Source: Lysobacter sp.
GTDB lineage: Bacteria; Pseudomonadota; Gammaproteobacteria; Xanthomonadales; Xanthomonadaceae
Length of the DNA stretch: 64,000 bases
NCBI GenBank assembly: GCA_013141175.1
Contig: JABFRN010000001.1
Span: 2,433,444 to 2,497,443, forward strand
Direction: 5' to 3'
Position 1 is the first letter of the stretch. Each line of letters begins with the position of its first letter. A model generated the notes under the pieces. The model saw only the letters and a program-made list of their open reading frames with translations. It ran no database searches and had not been told where the DNA came from. Shown in pieces: positions 54,041-63,100 of the stretch. A program made the position numbers and the translations under genes.

Positions 54041-54988
54041 ATGCGCGAAAACCGCGCCGACACTGTCATCGCCGTCGCCTTCGCGCTGCTGCTGCACGCG
54101 CTGCCGCTGCTGTTGCTGCTGGTCGCATCGCTGTGGCGCGCACCGCCATCCTCCGCTGCTGGAGAACCGATCAGCGCCGATGTCGTCGATTTGAACGCGC
54201 TCCCTTCGAGCATGCGCAGCGCATTGCGGCGCGAACCCGAACCGCTGGCGCAGGCGACACCGCCACCCGAGCCGCAGCCGGAGGCACTGGACGAGCCGCT
54301 GCCGGAAGAGTCGCTGCCCGAACCCCTGGAAGAAACGCCACCCGAACAGCAATTGCAGCCGCAGGAGCAATTGCCCGATCCGGACGAGGTCGACCAGGAA
54401 GAAGTGAAGCCAGATTCCACTTCGTCCGACACCGCCGCGCGCGAACAGGAAGCGAAACAGCGCCAGGCCCAGGTCGATCTGACCGAACGCGAACGCCAGC
54501 AGCAGGCCGAGCAGAAAGCGCGTACCGCGATGGAACTGGAGCGCGAGCGCCAACTCGCCGATATCCGTCGCCAGCGGGCGGAACAGCGACGTGCGATCGA
54601 CTTGTCGGAAGAAAAGCTCAGGCAGATGGCCGACCGCGAAGCGCGGCGCGCATCCGCTGCCGCCGCCAGCGCCAGCCCGCCGCCGGGCAACCGGGGTAGC
54701 GAACCGAATCTCAGCGCCGCCTACACGAAGGCGCTGACCGACGCGATCCGCAACAACTGGACCCAGCCGGACAATGTCTCGTCGCTGCAGGTCTGCAAGA
54801 TCATGATCCGGCAGATCCCCGGTGGCGAAGTCGTTGATGCCCAGGTCGACCCGTCCTGTCCCTACGACGAGCAGGGTCGGCGTTCGGTCGAAGCGGCCGT
54901 GCTCAAGGCGCAGCCGTTGCCGTACCGGGGCTTCGAGAGCGTGTTCAGCCGCAACCTGACCATCAATTTCCGGGCCGAAGATCGTTGA
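54041..54988 (+). CDS. tolA: Tol-Pal envelope-spanning protein
   Basis: A 315-residue protein. N-terminal membrane anchor (AVAFALLLHALPLLLLLVASLW), then a Pro/Glu-rich stretch, a long charged coiled coil (residues ~140-210, EQEAKQRQAQVDLTERERQQQAEQKA) and a C-terminal TonB-like domain (AAYTKALTDAIRNNWTQPDNVSSLQVCKIMIRQIPGGEVVDAQVDPSCPYDE). It links TolQR to TolB/Pal. Confidence 0.94.
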   Translation: MRENRADTVIAVAFALLLHALPLLLLLVASLWRAPPSSAAGEPISADVVDLNALPSSMRSALRREPEPLAQATPPPEPQPEALDEPLPEESLPEPLEETPPEQQLQPQEQLPDPDEVDQEEVKPDSTSSDTAAREQEAKQRQAQVDLTERERQQQAEQKARTAMELERERQLADIRRQRAEQRRAIDLSEEKLRQMADREARRASAAAASASPPPGNRGSEPNLSAAYTKALTDAIRNNWTQPDNVSSLQVCKIMIRQIPGGEVVDAQVDPSCPYDEQGRRSVEAAVLKAQPLPYRGFESVFSRNLTINFRAEDR

Positions 54989-55085
54989 AGCCGACCGTGC
55001 AAAGCCTCTCGAGTCCGGGTTCGTTCATCTTTCTGACCGCTTTCGCGGCCAAGCTGTCCCCTCCCGTGAGTCGCCCGGATACCCG

Positions 55086-56450
55086 ATGACCCGATCCCTG
55101 TCGCAGAAGACGATGCTTTCGAAAACACGCCAGTTGCAGAACCTGCTTTCGAAAGCCTTCCTGTTCGCACTGCTGCTGCCCTTCACGGCGTTCGCCCAAT
55201 CGCGCGGGCTGGAGATCGACATCGTCGGCGGCAATGCCTCGGCCATGCCGATCGCCGTGGTGACCATGCCGTATCAAGGCGCCGGCACGCCGCCACCGAC
55301 CGATGTCGCCAGTGTCGTGCGTGCGGATCTCGCCCGCTCCGGCCAGTTCCGGCCGATGCCGGATGCCGAGATGGGCGCGCAGCGGCCGACCCGCGGCAGC
55401 GAAATCGACTTCGGTTTCTGGCAGCAGGCGAAGCAGAATTACGTGGTGGTCGGTCGCGTGCTCGATGCCGGCGATGGCGGTTATCGCGTCGAATACGAAT
55501 TGTTCGATATCGGCAAGAACCGTCTGCTCGCCTTCGCGCTGACCGCACGCGCCAACGCGATGCGCGACGTTTCGCACCAGGTCGCCGACGCCATCTACGA
55601 AAAAATCACCGGCGTGCGCGGTGCGTTCTGGACGCGCATCGCCTATATCACCGCCTCCGGTCTGGGCAAGGACACGCGCTACGCGCTGATGGTCGCCGAT
55701 GCCGACGGCTACAACCCGCAGACCGTCGTGCGTTCCGACAAGCCGCTGCTGTCGCCATCGTGGAGTCCGGACGGGCGCAAGCTCGCCTACGTGAGTTTCG
55801 AGCGCGGCAACTCCTCGATCATCATCCAGGACATCGCCACCAGCGCGCGCGAAACCGTCGCCGGTTTCAAGGGCATCAACGGCGCGCCGAGCTTCTCGCC
55901 CGATGGCCGCAAACTGGCGATGGCGCTTTCCAAGAGCGGCAACCCCGAAATCTATGTGATGGACCTGGGCAGCCGCGCGTTGACCCAACTGACCAACCAG
56001 TTCGGCATCGATACCGAGCCGACCTGGAGCGCCGATGGCGGCACCCTCTATTTCACTTCCGATCGCGGCGGCAAACCGCAGATTTACCAGGTGTCCGCCA
56101 GTGGCGGCAGCGCCAGCCGCGTCACCTTCCAGGGCAGCTACAACGCCAAGGTCACGGTGTCCTACGACGGCAAAAAGCTGGCCGTGGCACAGGGCAGCGG
56201 CAACGTGTACCGTATCGCGATGCTCGACCGCAGCCTCGGTTCGCCGCGCTGGTCCATGCTTTCGCCGGGTTCGCTCGACGAATCGCCGAGCTTCGCGCCG
56301 AACGCGAGCATGGTGCTGTACGCCGCGCGCGAAGGCCGTCGTGGCGTGCTGTACGCGGTGTCCGCCGATGCCCGCGTCCGCCAGCGATTGGTGTTGGCCA
56401 ACGGCGATGTGCGCGAGCCCGCCTGGGGCCCGTATCGCCTGCCGCGCTGA
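55086..56450 (+). CDS. tolB: Tol-Pal periplasmic beta-propeller protein
   Basis: A 454-residue periplasmic protein with an N-terminal domain (LEIDIVGGNASAMPIAVVTMPYQGAG) and a six-bladed propeller of WD40-like repeats (SPSWSPDGRKLAYVSFE, APSFSPDGRKLAMALS, TEPTWSADGGTLYFTSD). It binds Pal and TolA. A second ATG at 55113 (MLSKTRQLQNLLSKAFLFALLLPFTAFA) makes a more compact signal peptide and could be the real start. Confidence 0.95.
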   Translation: MTRSLSQKTMLSKTRQLQNLLSKAFLFALLLPFTAFAQSRGLEIDIVGGNASAMPIAVVTMPYQGAGTPPPTDVASVVRADLARSGQFRPMPDAEMGAQRPTRGSEIDFGFWQQAKQNYVVVGRVLDAGDGGYRVEYELFDIGKNRLLAFALTARANAMRDVSHQVADAIYEKITGVRGAFWTRIAYITASGLGKDTRYALMVADADGYNPQTVVRSDKPLLSPSWSPDGRKLAYVSFERGNSSIIIQDIATSARETVAGFKGINGAPSFSPDGRKLAMALSKSGNPEIYVMDLGSRALTQLTNQFGIDTEPTWSADGGTLYFTSDRGGKPQIYQVSASGGSASRVTFQGSYNAKVTVSYDGKKLAVAQGSGNVYRIAMLDRSLGSPRWSMLSPGSLDESPSFAPNASMVLYAAREGRRGVLYAVSADARVRQRLVLANGDVREPAWGPYRLPR

Positions 56451-56523
56451 TGCCCAGCCTGCGCTTCCCGCCGCTTCCGAACCATTCCCCCGTGACTCAC
56501 CCGCGACAAAGACGAGGACCACC

Positions 56524-57069
56524 ATGAACACGACCACCCGAGTGCTGATCACCGCGATCCTCTGCATGACCGCCGTTGCCTGTACCAAGAAAGTGAAGGA
56601 GGATCCGAACACCGATGCCACCGACAGCAGCGCCTCCAGCGGCACGACCAACACCGGCACCGGCACGGTCACCGACAACGGCCCGATCCGCACCGGCGCC
56701 TACGGCCCGGCCGATCTCGACACCGATGCGTGTCTGCGCCAGCGCGTGGTGTATTTCGATCTGGACCAGGATGCGCTGAAGCCCGAGTTCCAGGACATCG
56801 TTGCCTGCCATGCCAAATATCTGCGCGATCGCCCCAGCGCGCGCATGACCCTGGAAGGCAACGCCGACGAACGCGGCAGCCGCGAATACAACGTCGGCCT
56901 GGGCGAACGCCGCGGCAATGCGGTGTCGTCCTCGGTGCAGGCGAACGGCGGCTCCGGCGGCCAGATCTCGGTCGTCAGCTACGGCGAAGAGCGTCCGACC
57001 TGCACCGATTCCAGCGAAGACTGCTGGAGTCGCAATCGCCGGGTCGAGATCGTCTACACCGCGAAGTGA
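56524..57069 (+). CDS. pal: Peptidoglycan-associated lipoprotein
   Basis: A 181-residue outer-membrane lipoprotein (lipobox ending AVAC at Cys20), a Ser/Thr/Gly-rich linker and an OmpA-like domain that binds diaminopimelate (VVYFDLDQDALKPEFQDIVACHAKYL, LEGNADERGSREYNVGLGERR). Extra cysteines (ACLRQR, RPTCTDSSEDCWSRN) suggest disulfides. Partner of TolB. Confidence 0.95.
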   Translation: MNTTTRVLITAILCMTAVACTKKVKEDPNTDATDSSASSGTTNTGTGTVTDNGPIRTGAYGPADLDTDACLRQRVVYFDLDQDALKPEFQDIVACHAKYLRDRPSARMTLEGNADERGSREYNVGLGERRGNAVSSSVQANGGSGGQISVVSYGEERPTCTDSSEDCWSRNRRVEIVYTAK

Positions 57070-57190
57070 TGTTCCGCATGGGGCATCGTTCGCGATGCCC
57101 CATCGCGTCCTCGCGTGGTCCGCGCTTCACGTCGCCGCGTCCATTGCCGCCGTGTCTTTTCGTAACACTCTTCGCCTGGGTCGTGCCGTC

Positions 57191-58012
57191 GTGATCATCA
57201 GACGCTTTCCGCTGTCCGCCTGTCTCGTTCTTGCACTGGCTTTCGCCGCGCCGGCATCCGCGCAACGGGTCAGCACGGGCGATCGCCTCACCGCGCTCGA
57301 GCAGCAACTCTCCGCAATGCGTTCGGGCAATCTCGATCTGCTCAACCAGGTCGGCGAATTGAAGACCGAAGTGCAGTCGCTGCGCGCGCAGATCGAAGAA
57401 CTGCAGCAGCAGCTCGAACAGCAGAAACAAAGTGGCCGCACCCAGTATCTGGATCTCGACGGACGCTTGAACCGGCTCGAAAGCGGTACGCCGCCGCCGG
57501 CTGTCGCACCGCATGCCACCGTGCCGGCCCCGGTCGTTGCGACACCGCCGCCGGCACAGATTCCGGCCGTGCAGGACACGCCGCCGCGCGTGTACGGCGA
57601 CGCCGCGACCCTCGGCAAGAGCGTCGACGAGCGCAGCGCCTACAACGCCGCCTTCGATGCGCTGAAAGCCGGTCGTTACGCCGAATCCGCGCGCATGTTC
57701 CAGGCTTTTCTCGACATCCATCCCAGCGGGGCCTATGCCCCGAATGCGATGTACTGGCTGGGCGAAAGCTATTACGTCACCCAGAACTACGCACTGGCGC
57801 AGGAACAGTTCCAGAGCCTGATCGACCGCTATCCCACCCACGACAAGGCCGCCGGCGCACTGCTGAAAGTCGGCCTGTGCCAGTACGGCCTGCGCCAGCT
57901 CGACGCCGCCGAAGCCACGCTGGGCAAGGTCGTGGCGCGCTATCCCGGCAGCGAAGCGGCGCGCACCGCCGACGACCGCCTGCGCGCGATCCAGCTGTCG
58001 CGGGTGCGTTGA
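57191..58012 (+). CDS. cpoB: Cell-division coordinator, TPR protein
   Basis: A 273-residue periplasmic protein (YbgF/CpoB). Signal peptide (IIRRFPLSACLVLALAFAAPASA), N-terminal trimerising coiled coil (RLTALEQQLSAMRSGNLDLLNQVGELKTEVQSL), a Pro-rich linker and C-terminal TPRs (YNAAFDALKAGRYAESARMFQAFL). It couples Tol action to cell-wall synthesis at division. I use the GTG at 57191, which gives a normal signal peptide; longer frames overlap pal. Confidence 0.93.
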   Translation: MIIRRFPLSACLVLALAFAAPASAQRVSTGDRLTALEQQLSAMRSGNLDLLNQVGELKTEVQSLRAQIEELQQQLEQQKQSGRTQYLDLDGRLNRLESGTPPPAVAPHATVPAPVVATPPPAQIPAVQDTPPRVYGDAATLGKSVDERSAYNAAFDALKAGRYAESARMFQAFLDIHPSGAYAPNAMYWLGESYYVTQNYALAQEQFQSLIDRYPTHDKAAGALLKVGLCQYGLRQLDAAEATLGKVVARYPGSEAARTADDRLRAIQLSRVR

Positions 58013-58055
58013 CCCGCATCGGGCTGCAGGGCGCGTGCGAAGCGCCTCCGTCCGA

Positions 58056-58061
58056 TAAAAT
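58056..58061 (+). promoter_or_regulatory. -10 box (TAAAAT) 6 bases before the queE ATG
   Basis: CGATAAAATGCCGCG ends so close to the ATG at 58068 that transcription would start at or next to the start codon, giving a leaderless mRNA. Confidence 0.5.
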
Positions 58062-58067
58062 GCCGCG

Positions 58068-58745
58068 ATGACCACCGTCGCAACCGCTGCGGCTGCCGCA
58101 GCGGCGGACCGCCTCAAGATCACCGAAATCTTCCTGTCGCTGCAGGGCGAAGCCCGCGATGCCGGCTGGCCGACGGTGTTCGTGCGCCTCACAGGCTGCC
58201 CGCTGCGCTGCCAGTACTGCGACACCGCCTACGCGTTCTTCGGCGGCGAATGGCGCGATATCGACGCGATCCTGGCCGAAGTCGCCAGCCACGGCGTGCG
58301 TCATGTCTGCGTCACCGGCGGCGAACCCCTGGCCCAGAAACGCTGCCTCGACCTGCTGCGCCGCCTGTGCGATGCGGGCTATCGGGTGTCGCTGGAAACC
58401 TCGGGCGCGATCGATATCGCCGACGTCGATCCGCGCGTCTCGCGCGTGCTCGACATCAAGACGCCCGGTTCGGCGGAAGTCGATCGCAACCGCTGGGAGA
58501 ACCTGCCGCTGCTCGATGCGCACGATCAGATCAAGTTCGTGATCTGCAGTCGCGAAGACTACGACTGGGCGCGTGGCATCGTCGCCGGGCATCGCTTGAG
58601 CGAACGTTGCGACGTGCTGTTCTCGCCGAGCAAAAGCGAGATCTCCGCGCGCGATCTCGCCGACTGGATCGTGCAGGATCGTTTGCCGGTGAAATTCCAG
58701 ATGCAGTTGCACAAGCTGCTTTGGAACGACGAGCCGGGCAGGTGA
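58068..58745 (+). CDS. queE: 7-carboxy-7-deazaguanine synthase
   Basis: A 225-residue radical SAM enzyme of queuosine synthesis that contracts carboxy-tetrahydropterin. The cluster motif CPLRCQYC (C44, C48, C51) has the CxxxCxxC spacing, and FLSLQGEARDAGWPTVFVRLTGC and TGGEPLAQ are present. An Ala run precedes the conserved part. It pairs with queC downstream; queD is not in the window. Confidence 0.96.
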   Translation: MTTVATAAAAAAADRLKITEIFLSLQGEARDAGWPTVFVRLTGCPLRCQYCDTAYAFFGGEWRDIDAILAEVASHGVRHVCVTGGEPLAQKRCLDLLRRLCDAGYRVSLETSGAIDIADVDPRVSRVLDIKTPGSAEVDRNRWENLPLLDAHDQIKFVICSREDYDWARGIVAGHRLSERCDVLFSPSKSEISARDLADWIVQDRLPVKFQMQLHKLLWNDEPGR

Positions 58746-58779
58746 CGTGAATACGGCAACAAAGGCACAGTTCCATCGG

Positions 58780-58905
58780 TCATTCCCGCGAAAGCGGGAA
58801 TCCAGCGGCTTGGTTTTTCGGTCGGTCGCCCGACCAACAATACAAAGGCACTGGATGACCAGCCTTCGGCTGTTGACAAGCATTCCCGCTTTCGCGGGAA
58901 TGACG
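58780..58905. repeat. REP pair between queE and queC
   Basis: Two perfect 8-base stems ATTCCCGC/GCGGGAAT, at 58782-58801 (loop GAAA) and 58882-58901 (loop TTTC), bound a ~125-base unit ending TGACG. Same family as 53444-53573. Confidence 0.85.
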
Positions 58906-58940
58906 ATTCCTCCCGATCGTTCCGCCCCTGGCGAAGCCCA

Positions 58941-59627
58941 ATGAAGAAAGCCGTCGTTCTCGTCTCCGGAGGCATGGACTCCGCCGTCGTGCTCGCCATC
59001 GCCCGTGAACAAGGCTTCGCGCCGCATGCGCTCAGCGTGCGCTACGGCCAGCGCCATACCTCCGAACTCGACGCGGCCGTGCGCGTCGCGGCATCCATCG
59101 GCGCAACCGTGCACAAGACCGTGAATGTCGATCTGCGCAGCCTCGGCGGCTCGGCGCTGACCGCGGACATCGACGTCCCGATCGACACCGACGGCCACGT
59201 CATCGGCGCCGACATCCCGGTCACCTATGTGCCGGCACGCAACACCATCATGCTGTCGGTCGCGCTGGGCTGGGCCGAAGTGCTGGGCGCCACCGACCTG
59301 TTCTGCGGCGTCAACGCGGTCGATTACTCGGGCTACCCCGACTGCCGCCCCGAGTTCATCGCCGGCTTCGAGGCGCTGGCCAATCTCGCGACCAAGGCCG
59401 GCGTCGAGGGCGCGGCTTTCCGCGTGCACGCACCCCTGATGCGGATGACCAAGGGCGACATCGTCCGCGAAGGCCTGCGTCTGGGCGTGGATTTCGCACA
59501 GACCGTGTCCTGCTACCAGGCCGACGCCGAGGGCCGCGCCTGCCGTCATTGCGACGCTTGCCGCCTGCGCGCCGAGGGTTTCGCGGCGGCCGGCGTGGCC
59601 GATCCCACCCGTTACGTCGCCGGCTGA
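58941..59627 (+). CDS. queC: 7-cyano-7-deazaguanine synthase
   Basis: A 228-residue ATP-dependent enzyme that converts the carboxy- to the cyano-deazaguanine (preQ0). PP-loop [15 protein letters not shown] at residues 8-16, [32 protein letters not shown] and a zinc site of four cysteines (SCYQ, CRHCDAC) are present. Separated from queE by a REP pair. Confidence 0.96.
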   Translation: MKKAVVLVSGGMDSAVVLAIAREQGFAPHALSVRYGQRHTSELDAAVRVAASIGATVHKTVNVDLRSLGGSALTADIDVPIDTDGHVIGADIPVTYVPARNTIMLSVALGWAEVLGATDLFCGVNAVDYSGYPDCRPEFIAGFEALANLATKAGVEGAAFRVHAPLMRMTKGDIVREGLRLGVDFAQTVSCYQADAEGRACRHCDACRLRAEGFAAAGVADPTRYVAG

Positions 59628-59649
59628 CCCATCCGCGCGCGGTTTGAGC

Positions 59650-59655
59650 TAAAAT
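59650..59655 (+). promoter_or_regulatory. -10 box (TAAAAT) ahead of tRNA-Lys
   Basis: GCTAAAATGCGCGCCCC, 57 bases before the tRNA; same box as at aspS, yebC, yheS and queE. Confidence 0.5.
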
Positions 59656-59711
59656 GCGCGCCCCGGCGCAAGGTCGGGCGGCCCCCGGGCCGGCGCGGTT
59701 GATACAAACGT

Positions 59712-59787
59712 GGGCCGTTAGCTCAGTCGGTAGAGCAGAAGACTTTTAATCTTTTGGTCGAAGGTTCGAATCCTTCACGGCCCACCA
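59712..59787 (+). tRNA. tRNA-Lys (anticodon TTT)
   Basis: A 76-base tRNA with encoded CCA. Acceptor GGGCCGT/ACGGCCC, D-arm TAGCTCAGTCGGTAGAGCA, anticodon stem GAAGA/TCTTT with loop CTTTTAA (anticodon 59745-59747), TTCGAATC in the T-loop. It stands 220 bases before an Rhs-type gene, and tRNA genes are common insertion sites for islands. Confidence 0.97.
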
Positions 59788-60104
59788 CTCTCTTCAAACA
59801 ATCGAACCACGGGCGATGCTTCATCGTCCGCCGTGGACGTGGCTTTGCACCCGTCGATCACGCCGCCGCTTCCGGTTGTGCCGCAAGCGGGTGTTCCATC
59901 CAGATTCGCCATCAAGATTGGAGGACGCACGGAAAGCGTGATCGAGCTCAACTTTTGAGATCGAGTCGATTTATACTCCCGCGCAGCAAAGGACAGGGAA
60001 CCAGCATGCGAAACCGGCAAGAGGGCGCCGTGCGGCGCAGTGGCGCGATCGGTATGACGGGCAGTGGCAGGATTCTGGGCCGTGCCCGGGTCGGGCTGGC
60101 GACG

Positions 60105-63100
60105 ATGTTGCTGACGATGCTGGTCGGCCTGGGGCATCCGGGTGCGTTTCCGAGCAGTTACGCGCAGGTTGCACCGATTCCCTTCGATCTGATCGGCGAT
60201 CAGGCGCCGGTCAGTCTGCAGGGGCAATTGCCGGCGCACGATCCCACGGTCGGCCGGCTTGCCGGTTCCGCCAGCGTCTCCGGCGGCGCGGCCAGCTACG
60301 AGATTCCGATCGCTGTTCCGCCCGGGCGTCGCGGCATGCAGCCGGGCCTGTCGTTGAACTACAGCAGCCGCGCCGGCAACGGCATCGCCGGCATGGGCTG
60401 GTCGTTGTCAGGCCTGTCGTCGCTGCATCGTTGCCCGCAGACACTCGAACAGGACGGCCAGATCCGCGCGGTCCAACTCGATGCCAGCGACCGCCTGTGC
60501 CTCGATGGCCAACGCCTGATCCTCACCGGCGGCACCTATGGTGCGGTCAACGCCACTTACGGCACCGAACTCGAATCGTTCGCACGCGTGACCCAGCTCG
60601 GCGGCGACCTCGTCTCCGCCACCAGCTACTTCAAGGTCGAACGCAAATCCGGCGAGATCGCCTACTACGGCAACACCGGCACAGCAGCGTCGACCGCGCG
60701 CGTCGTGCCCGGCGGCGTGAGCGTGCCGCTGACCTGGATGATCGCGCGCCTGGAAGACCGCGTCGGCAACGCGATGGATTATGTCTATACGAGCTATGGC
60801 GATGGCGAGACGTTGGCGAAGGAAATCTGGTACACCGGCTTCGCCGGTGCCCTGGGCGATCGCCGGGTGGTGTTCAACTATGAGGACCGGCCGTCTGGTG
60901 CCGGCACCAACGATCGATCCTCCTCTTATCTTGCTGGCGGGATTACTCGGCAGACCAAGCGTTTGCAATCGGTCGTGACCTACGCAGTGAGCGCACCTGT
61001 CCGTAGCGTTGTGCTGAGCTACGGCACCGGCGTCAGCACCACCACCGGCCGCAGCCTGCTGCAATCGGCGACGGACTGTGCGTTCGACGGTACGAACTGG
61101 ATCTGCAAGCCGCCGACCACGTTCGCGTGGCAGCAGGGCCCGGTGATGCATTCGATGAAGATGCCGAGCCTTTCGCTGGGTGCCGGAGCCGATGTGACGG
61201 GACTGAGACCGGTCGGCGACATGGACGGCGATGGCGCGACCGAGGTCATCACCACCAGCAGAAGCGGCAGCACGGTGACGAGCCATCTCGTCTCGCTCAC
61301 CCCCGAGCGCACCGTGCGCTGGTCGATGGCGATTCCGTCGCAGTACGCGTTGATCGATCTGCGTCATGGGTCGGCGGACTTCAATCAGGACGGGCGCGTC
61401 GATTTCGTCGCCCGCGACAGCAGTAGCGGCACCATCGTCGTGCGCGCCTGGAACGGCTCGCCGACCGACAGCAATTTCGCGACCGCGTTCGGCACGATCC
61501 TGAATACGGGTATCGCCGTGACCGGGACCGGCAATGGGATCGATGGTCTGAAGCACGTCGGCGATATGGATGGCGACGGACGCGCGGATATCGTATTGCT
61601 GAAGCGTATCAACAGCGGCGCGGGCAGTTGTTCCGTCAAGATCTATATTTACCGGAATCAGGCCAATGGCGCTTCGCCGCCAACGTTTCCGGAAGTGGCG
61701 TCCCACTGTCTCAACGTGCCGCATGTCGGCGACGTGATGTATGAGGGCGAGCAACTGCAGAGCGTCAGCGATTTCGATGGCGACGGTTTGCCGGACCTGT
61801 TGATCGAATCCGATCTTGCGTTCTGGCCCACGCCCATCGGCACCGAAAAGGGCCGCAAGCTCCATCGCATCCTCTTCGGGCAGAAACAGGGCAGCACCTA
61901 TTCGCTGTTGCAGAAGTCGTTTTCGAGTTTGTTCCAGACCGCATACCCGCGCACCGCGCACGAGGACAAGACCGGGTTGTTCTCGATGTGGATGGACGCC
62001 AACGGCGATGGTCTCGACGACTGGCTGTACATCGGCAGCGACGTGAAATGGAAGCTGCGCTACAACCGCGGCGGCGTTCTCGGCCAAGCCTACGACCTCA
62101 ACACTTCGGCCGGCCTGGCGGGCTGCGGCGATGGCAGCAGCGGGAGCAACACGCACTGCGCCGAAGTCTGGCAGCCGTGGCAGGCCGGGCATCTCGCGCC
62201 GGGCGATCATGATGGCGACGGTCGCAGCGAACTTCTTTTCCCGACCGCATTCGCAGCCAATATCTGCACCTACAAATACGTCGACAACGGTGCATGCCCG
62301 GGTGGCGATGGCGTCGGTCTGGCCTGTCAGGAACGCTGGGTCTGTCCGGAAGATCCGATCACAGCGCAGCCGATCCCCGGCGGCGCAGGCACCGGCGTGA
62401 CGGTCGATTACGACGGCAACGGCGTGCCCGAAACCGAGATCGATCAGCTCGCGATCGCGACCCACGCCAAAGGCTTCACCGACTACAGCAGCTACAAGCT
62501 CAATGCGCTGCGGATCGTCGAGAGCGCCACCGGCGCGCCGGTGGTGAGCGAAACCGCGACCGGGATCGTGTCCGGTGCGGTGAATCTGCCATCGGAAGAC
62601 CTGTACGGCGATGGTCATGCCGATGGGCTGTTGCTCAGTTCGCCCGAGTTCGCGCTGCGCGATTCCTTCGGCATCCTCACCTCGCGCGGTGGCGTGCCGG
62701 TGTCTTCGACGGTGTCGCCGCAGACGCTGCCCGGTGGCCTGCCGATCCTCACCGGCAATATGCTGATCAACGAAAATCTCGGCCCCGGCGCGCTGAAGAA
62801 TCCGGACGGCATCACCCCGCAGACCCAGGACATGTTGCAGATGGTCACCGACGGCTTCGGCCAACAGGTGGTCTGGACGTATTCGCCGCTGGCGGGCAAA
62901 GCCGGGCGGACCGCAGGCATGACCCCGCTGTACACGGTGCCGACGGTGGCATCGCAGCGTTACATCGACGAGCGCCACATCTACTTCACCTCGTCGATGC
63001 AGGTGGTGTCGGAGATGATCCAGAGCGACGGCATCGGCGGACTCCGCACATGGCGTTACGGCTATGGCGAAGCGGTCTACAACAATCAGGGGCGCGGATT

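Noticed and set aside
60007-60114. Short open frame with good ribosome site ahead of the right-hand Rhs-type gene
   Set aside because: Not listed as a separate gene because it ends after 35 codons and reads like the leader of the long gene; it is reported instead as a possible frameshift.
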